A DNA stretch of 64,000 bases from Prunus persica. Lineage: Eukaryota; Streptophyta; Magnoliopsida; Rosales; Rosaceae. The DNA lies in the NCBI RefSeq assembly GCF_000346465.2, contig NC_034014.1:10741288-10805287 (forward strand), given 5' to 3'. Of this stretch, positions 58,016 to 64,000 are shown piece after piece. The notes below the pieces were generated by a model. That model did no database searches. It worked only from the letters and a program-made list of their open reading frames with translations, and had not been told where the DNA came from. The translations under genes were made by a program, and so were the position numbers. Within the stretch, counting starts at the first letter, position 1. Every line of letters begins with the position of its first letter.

Positions 58016-59136
58016 ATACACATATACTATAATGTACATATATACATGTATATACACATATACATGTATATATATATAAACACATATATACATATATAAT
58101 ATATATATAAATACATATAGATATATTCACATATATTATTATTATAATATACTCATATACACATACATATTAATATTATAATAATAGCATACATGTATAC
58201 ATGTATATATGTAATATATATTATATTACATATTAATGTACATATATACACGTATATATATAGACATATATAATATATAAATACATATAGATATATACAC
58301 ATATATTATTATTATAATATACCCATATACACATACATATTAATATTATAATAATAGCATACATGTATATATGTAATATATATATATATAAGTATATATA
58401 CATATATGTGTATATATATTATACCCATGTATGTATTATAATATACATATACATTATATATTTATACTATATGTATATATATTATAATATACATATATAT
58501 ATGTATTATACCCATATATCTATTATAATATATAGATACACCTATATACACATATATTATATACATGTATATACGTATATATATGTATATTATAATATAT
58601 AATATATATACATATATTATACATATATTATATATACATATGTATTTTATAATATATATAATGTATATGTATATATACATACATATATAATATATGTATA
58701 TACATGTATATACATGTATATTATTATTATTATAACGTATATGTATATATACATACATATATAATATATGTATATACACGTATATACATGTATATTATTA
58801 TTATTATTATAACATACCCATATATATTATATATTATAATATACATACATATATATAAATATATGTATATGTATTATACCCATGTATATTATAATATACA
58901 TATATACACCTATATATATTATATGTATGTATATATACTATATTTATTTTATATATTATAAAATACATATATACATATATATAGATATTTTTAAAAAAAT
59001 AAAAAAATTCTAGTTCTAGCCCAAACATACACCAAACATAGGATAAGTGTTATCCAACTTAGACCAAGCCAAGCCAAGCCAAGCCAGTCCCTAAGCATAG
59101 TCTATGCCAAGACAGTCCTGTGTACCAAACGAGCCC
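57750..59136. mobile_element. PIF/Harbinger-type MITE swollen by microsatellite (1387 bp)
   Basis: Ends GGGGTCGTTTGGTACACAG and the inverse GGGCTCGTTTGGTACACAGG form TIRs. The target duplication is TTA (57747-57749, 59137-59139). GGG...GTTTGG with TTA is the mark of PIF/Harbinger Tourist-like elements. Subterminal regions carry GGCTTGGACTGGCTTGG repeats. About 1 kb of the interior (57950-58990) is (ATT)n and TA/CATA-rich microsatellite with internal duplications. Confidence 0.75.
57950..58990. repeat. TA-rich compound microsatellite
   Basis: (ATT)n at about 57977-58012 is followed by alternating TATATACATA/ATTATA tracts. Several segments of 100-150 bp recur in order (for example ACATATTAATATTATAATAA near 58165 and 58335). 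ORFs here are repeat artefacts (Tyr/Ile-rich). Confidence 0.9.
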
Positions 59137-59139
59137 TTA

Positions 59140-59707
59140 AGGATTTAGGATTAAAGTTAAAATCCAAAATGGTAAATCCTTAAAACCTAATAAACCCATA
59201 TTAATAAAAAATAGTAGCAAACCCTAAACTAGGTCTTGACATGTTTTGGTTGGGTTCGATACGTAACTTTTACCAACTCACTCTTTTTTGGTTTTCTTTC
59301 TAGATTGAATAAGGACAATCAATTGTTTTCAAGTTCAACATTAAGGTTAAAACTTAACATTATATTAAAAGTATCACATAAATGCATTTTTAACTAAATT
59401 GACTCATTGTCAAACAAAAACCTTATTTATATGACTTATTTATTATGGGTTTTTGACTAAACTTGTCACGAGTTACATTTTGGTCCTCCAACTAAATTAT
59501 TCGTTCAAATGGTACTCAAACTCTCTATTTTGGGGCAAAGGAGTCCCACTATAAAATTCTATCAATGTTGTCATCAATGTCAAAGCTAAAATCGTCAAAT
59601 TGGACTAAAATATTAATAAACTATGATTTTTGATAAAAATGTTCCTTGAATTTATGCTCGAGTTCCATTTTGGTCCTCCAACTGCTGCGCCCAGATCTAG
59701 CCCCATC
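59140..59707. other. Intergenic repeat-like spacer
   Basis: The phrase ATTTTGGTCCTCCAACT occurs at about 59473 and 59670, pointing to ends of a dispersed repeat. No gene is visible. Confidence 0.35.
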
Positions 59708-60517
59708 TAGGGATGGTAATTTTTCTCGCATGTTAGGGTCATTGTTGGGATTCGTCACTAATAGATCTGGTATGAAGGATAAAAATCGGTTATGGGACAA
59801 ATTTGAGGAAATTTTAGAGTATAGTGTTCAGGTAGAGACGGGGATGGTACTTCAATCCCCTCCCTGTTTAGAATATATATAGTATAATTTATTAGAATGA
59901 CTCTAACAAAATTTTATATATCAAATATTAGTACTACTAGCCTCTTCGCACGTGCTTCTGCGCTTGTGAGAGACTTTTTTTTTTTTAAATTTAAATTTAT
60001 TTTAGAATTAAAAACGATAATGGATAGTTGTGTTCTATAAAAATAGAATCCATTATCTTATTTTTCTTTTAATTTTATTTGTTTTAATATGAAAAAGTGT
60101 GAATTTATCATATTATATTCATTTAATTAATAATTTCAATTCTTAATGTTTGCATTAATCAATGGCATTTTATGGTATTTTGAATGTTTTACCATTCTCT
60201 GCCTTTTGCTTTATATATATAGATGTAGGCCCAACTATATATGTAATTAAAATGAGAGGAATCTCTTTAGCCTTACTACATATTTGGTTTAAAGAGTAAA
60301 TATGTTCTGCTCATAGTATTTCTTTCCCATCAAAAAAGTATTTTATTTTTGTAATGGGATGGGCCCGTGAAACCTTTCCCCAATAAAGGCGAGAATGAAG
60401 AATTCCCAAATTGAATATTATGGGTATGAAGGCGAAAATAAGAAAAAATACTTAACGAGAATAAAGATGAGAATGACATACCTACCACGGATTCGCACCA
60501 TTACCATCATCATCCCT
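59708..60517. mobile_element. hAT-like miniature element with nested Helitron
   Basis: The left end TAGGGATGGTAAT and the inverse right end AGGGATGATGATGGTAATGG resemble the element at 9391-9948. Shared interior phrases such as GGGTATGAAGGCG run in the opposite orientation. No 8-bp duplication is visible, so the ends have decayed. The Helitron-like copy at 59936-60223 is inserted inside. Confidence 0.5.
59936..60223 (-). mobile_element. Short Helitron-like element, 288 bp, minus strand
   Basis: Read on the minus strand it starts TCTATATATATAAAGC after an A and ends with a decayed hairpin (CTCTCACAAGC...CACGTGCGAAGAGG) + CTAGT. Its length equals that of the 53343 copy. Confidence 0.72.
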
Positions 60518-62985
60518 CACAAGGATTAGACCTCCTGACCCTTTTCCTTTTGTTTCTCTTGCTTTCTTTCTTTGATTTTCTTGGGGAAGTTTAAAGTGGC
60601 ACTACGAGGTGCTTGGACAGTTGGGCTCGGAGGGTTAAAACTAGAAAAGACCAAAAGTCGATGTCTAATAAATTTTGTTTATTTTTTCCAAAAACTCAAA
60701 TATGTAAATAGTAAGCATTGGCGGAACTGGGTTGTAGCCCAGTAAGGTTTTTTATTATAATAAAAAATTTATACATGGGGCCCTCAGTTTGGTCCATTTT
60801 TACATGTTTCTTGTGGATACGGTCCATCCCATCAACACATACGGTTTCTTTTACAGGCTGCTTTCTTTAACCTCTGCTTTATTTTTATTTTATTTTATTT
60901 TGTTTCAATGTCTTGTGCGGTTTCTTTTAGTCCTAGCGTTTCATGACCCAGAAAGGGGTTGAAAAGAATATCTGCTTGCGTTCTATTTATGTTGTGCTAA
61001 AAGAGAATTTCATCGTCAATACGCATGGTGAATGTAAAGTTCTTAACTCAACTCTCCAAGTTTAATTTTTTTAATTAATTTAAATCCATTATTCTTGTAT
61101 TTACACTTAATATATATGTGAAACTTAATTATTTATATTTATATTTTGCATTTTGTATTTGTATTTGTGAAACTTATTACAATGTCACATCAGAAATCAA
61201 GCAAGTAAAAGAGTAAAAACTATTTATTCATTCTTCAAGAAAAAAGCTGATGGTGATAAATTAGACATTGACAAGGCTATAAAATGAGTATTATTCCATG
61301 TCCTCACTACCTGTCTATGATCATGTGAATTTTTGGGTTGTTCCCTAGTAACTCAAATGAGAATCAAGATCATACCAATGCTATAAATATCGTTATTTCG
61401 CTTATCCAAGTCTCAACCAAGTATTATGTGTGGTTTATGTTGAATTTCGGTCAAACATGCCGACTCCAATGCTTGTTAACTTTGGAACCTCAAATGAATA
61501 CTATCATCAGTAAGTGCAGGTTGAAGTCCAAAAAGCACCTACACATACTACGTAATATTATATTAGCCATATGTATATTTAGACAAACTTTTGTTATTGT
61601 AAAATTTTGAAAACCTTGAATGGGATTTGATATTAAAACATTTGTCAAAATTTTATTGTTTTTAATTTTTAATTCTTTTGACCAAATTCCTCTTTATTTA
61701 TTGTGGGGTTATAATATCTTATTTTTCAGCTTGTATTTTTATATTCAATGCAATGATTTTCTATTTAATGGGATTGGATTTCTGTAAAAGGCTATTCCTC
61801 CTTCACATTTGACACACGTCTAGAGTTTGATTCTCTGTACTTCTCTTCTACTACTTTCATATATATATATATATATTGTAATTTCTACTATTATTTTTGG
61901 ACAGGTTCAGTGTCTTAGAGGCATATATCTAACTTTGAACGTATGTGCTCATAACACACCTTGATCGTGTATATTTGGGATCGTATCTTGGAGTCTTGTA
62001 GACCGTCAGTACTTCCACCCTTAGTATAGGCGGGTAAGGTAGTCGCCTAGGGCCAACAAATCAAAAGGGCCGCCAACTTTTATAAACCTCTATATATACA
62101 AATGTATGTTACTTTAAAAATTATACTATATTAATATTATATTAAGCCCAAGTACTATTTTTTTTAAAGCCCAATTATTAACTCTAAAATTAAAAAATGG
62201 AAACTTAATAAGGGACCAATTTTTTTAAAGTTAAACCAGTTTAATAAGTTAACCTAGTTGAATAGGTTGACCTAGTAGCATATACGTTAGATGGAAAAAT
62301 CTGCTGTAATCAACAGAAGAAAAACAAAAACAAGCAATTTTTTATTGAATATCTACTGCAAGAGGAAAAGATCTTCGAGGAAGAAGAAAAAGGTAAAAAC
62401 CCCCAAGACTATTCCTTATATTTTATATTGAAAAATACATGGTAGAACAAATTGATTATGCAAAGTTAATTGATACTTTGGCATCGAAAAATGAATGACG
62501 AGTGATGTTTTGATGCATTTTATAAAGTTGTTATCTGAATTACATTTTGTTCATTTCTTTTTAGGTTACAATTTTGACTTTGAGTTCATATAAGTTTTTT
62601 AACTTATAAAAAAAAGAAGAAAAAGGCACAAATATACTTAGAGAGTAGAAGGCCACATTTTGGTAGATTGGCATAACCTTTTCATTCTAGTTACTGAAGA
62701 ACCAATTTGAAAAAGTTGAATAGAATTTTTAAATTTGGCTCTTCTAAACCGTAAGTCCAATTAAAGTTATACTACCAGCATGTCTCTTTGAGTCTCACCA
62801 ATAATCAATAACAAAAACCAACAATTCAAGTTTAATCCTCAACAAAATTGCCTAAAGTTAGAAAAGAACATCACATTAAATAGAAGGTTTCTCAGTCTCA
62901 TAATCATCATCTCCTACAAAATCATCTCTCTCATAGTCCTCATTATCCAAGTCTAGGGCCATTTGTAATTTGTTTTGAAGATCAA
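60518..62985. other. Spacer with a possible upstream hAT fragment
   Basis: At about 61200-61290 a plus-strand stretch reads KTIYSFFKKKADGDKLDI, reminiscent of the N-terminal lead of TTF-type hAT transposases, and may be the 5' part of the remnant at 63531. The rest has no recognisable gene. An AT microsatellite lies at about 61860-61876. Confidence 0.3.
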
Positions 62986-63207
62986 ATGGCCATGTCCAAG
63001 ACATTTACACTTTGCATTGTTGCTCTCTTGGTGTGCTCAATTTGCAGTGAAACGACGAATGCAAAAGATATCGGTTATGGGTCAATACGCTTTGATCAGC
63101 CGTTTGGATGTAGGAGGCAATGATGCTTGCCTCCACCATCCAACTCTTATAACAGAGGTTGTGAGAAGGAGAATGAGTGCAGAGATGGTGGTCGTAAACT
63201 AAAATGA
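62986..63207 (+). pseudogene. RALF: RALF-like secreted peptide gene with one in-frame stop
   Basis: RALF peptides are secreted cysteine-rich signals perceived by FERONIA-type receptor kinases. The frame encodes a 26-residue signal peptide (MAMSKTFTLCIVALLVCSIC, then SETTNA). The mature part begins KDIGYGSI (compare the YISY motif) and has four Cys in GCRRQ-stop-CLPPPSNSYNRGCEKENECRDGG. Codon 46 is TGA (63121-63123), where the family usually has Arg or a similar residue before Cys. CGA-to-TGA, a single CpG transition, explains it. Everything downstream stays in frame to TGA at 63205-63207. No RRxL cleavage site is present, as in the short RALF clade. It is either a recent pseudogene or has a sequence error at that base. 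Confidence 0.75.
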
Positions 63208-63530
63208 GTCTTTCGAAACACAACATATAACCAAGAAGGGGAGACACCAAGAAATTGTGCTTAAAACACTAAAGAGGGATGCCCATTCTTCTACATAAAT
63301 GTATTTACTATACTACTCTACATCTAGCCATATTGTGAACATGATGTAATAAAGAACAAATTATCTAATCAATTTCTAAAGAGTTCAACGTGTTGGCAAT
63401 CTTTTTTAATAATTGATTCAAGTTTTTGTTTTCTTTTTTAGTTCACCATATGCAAACGTTAAAATACATTTACTTAATCATACTCAGATTTCTTAAGGTA
63501 AAAGAATAAATTTTACATTCAATGATAAGG

Positions 63531-64000
63531 CTTCACCATCAATTGAGCCACTTCATCACACATCTCCATTAGTTGAACTCAATGAGTTTGATGTTGCTTG
63601 TTTGGAACGAGACCTTGGGAAACGTATTCAAATACGTGAATACCCTATTAATCAACGTGTTGAGGTTCAACGTGCTTATATCAAAGTTGGACCTTACCAA
63701 CCAAGACTTTCAGAATATTCGAGGTCTCGTTTGAGATTGCAATATCGTCGATTTCAATATTCTTGATTCTCCCAATTTCCATGGTTAGACTATTCCCCCT
63801 TCAGAAGATAAAGTCTATTGTTTTCTATGCTTTATATTTGGTAATGGTCATCCTGCACTAACTACTGAGGAGTTTAACAATTGGAAAAGAGTTAATGATG
63901 GAAAGAATTAAATATTTTTTAACTCACATCGGCGGTCCATCTTCATCGCATAATACGTGTGAAAGATTTTTAGAGAATTTGATGAACTCATCTCAACATG
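63531..64000 (+). pseudogene. hAT transposase (TTF-type N-terminus), decayed, off right edge
   Basis: The plus strand reads ERDLGKRIQIREYPINQRVE and AYIKVGPYQPRLSEYSRSRL, then RRFQYS-stop. After frameshifts it gives VYCFLCFIFGNGHP, then NNWKRVNDGKN, then LTHIGGPSSSHNTCERFLEN. This order (YP-x-N-x-R-x-x-x-R-AY, GP-x-QP, RRFQ, YC-x-x-C-x-x-F, F-x-NWK-x-x-ND, HNxC) is the N-terminal part of plant TTF-type zinc-finger hAT transposases. At least two frameshifts and a stop break it. The rest would lie beyond the window. Confidence 0.78.

Noticed and set aside
58363..59028. Several 64-105-codon ORFs rich in Tyr, Ile and His
   Set aside because: They are translations of the TA/CATA microsatellite in the MITE.
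59708..60517. An 8-bp target duplication for the second hAT-like element
   Set aside because: The flanks GCCCCATC and CACAAGGA do not match, so the hAT call rests only on end and interior similarity.

Overview
The window is nuclear DNA of a flowering plant. Genes have GT-AG introns in an AT-rich background, with TATA boxes, CT- and GA-rich leaders, and dense nested transposable elements (TEs). The gene set (chromoplast-type lycopene cyclases, CASP, ELM1, OTU6/OTLD1-type deubiquitinase, DCP1, RALF) is that of a eudicot. The style of the TE families suggests a rosid, plausibly Rosaceae; this is an impression, not a database result.

Layout, left to right. 1-1420 is the 3' end of a Gypsy (Tat-like) LTR retrotransposon. 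It carries a minus-strand gene start with its own TATA box and 5'UTR intron. 1821-8384 holds two intronless tandem copies of a capsanthin/capsorubin-synthase-like lycopene beta-cyclase. The first has all canonical motifs; the second has changes in two catalytic motifs. Between and after them lie a Mutator-like miniature element (perfect 9-bp target duplication), a LINE fragment and a hAT miniature element (perfect 8-bp duplication). 10879-17246 is ELM1 in ten exons. 19034-19934 is a CASP gene in three exons.

20641-30849 is TE territory. Its core is a complete LTR retrotransposon on the minus strand (22379-30849; 442-bp LTRs differing at five sites; TSD GAACA). It has no recognisable gag-pol. 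It carries a plus-strand 183-codon coiled-coil ORF, many short palindromes, an 80-bp tandem repeat and a nested 1.9-kb solo LTR (TSD TTTAT). 31935-32615 is a single-exon two-TM acidic protein of unknown function.

33000-36600 holds TE remnants, including a zf-GRF pseudogene, a Helitron copy and a Mutator-like fragment. 37849-42838 is an OTU deubiquitinase of the OTLD1/OTU6 type in eight coding exons, with a G-box cluster upstream, a 48-residue uORF and one GC-AG intron. 46412-50608 is DCP1 in eight exons. 51800-55510 is a TE cluster: tandem short Helitrons, a SINE, and a second Mutator-like element that itself contains a nested ATATCG-rich element. 55826-57153 is a small organelle-targeted RRM protein in four exons. 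57750-59136 is a PIF/Harbinger-type MITE filled with about 1 kb of TA-rich microsatellite. 59700-64000 holds a hAT-like element with a nested Helitron, a RALF peptide gene with one in-frame stop, and a decayed hAT transposase running off the right edge.

The host genes do not form a pathway; they are unrelated single genes apart from the cyclase pair. The most unusual features are promoter-bearing antisense ORFs inside two unrelated LTR retrotransposons, the palindrome series in the second of these, the catalytically altered cyclase paralog, and the uORF of the OTU gene. Exon coordinates were read by eye from splice signals and reading frame.
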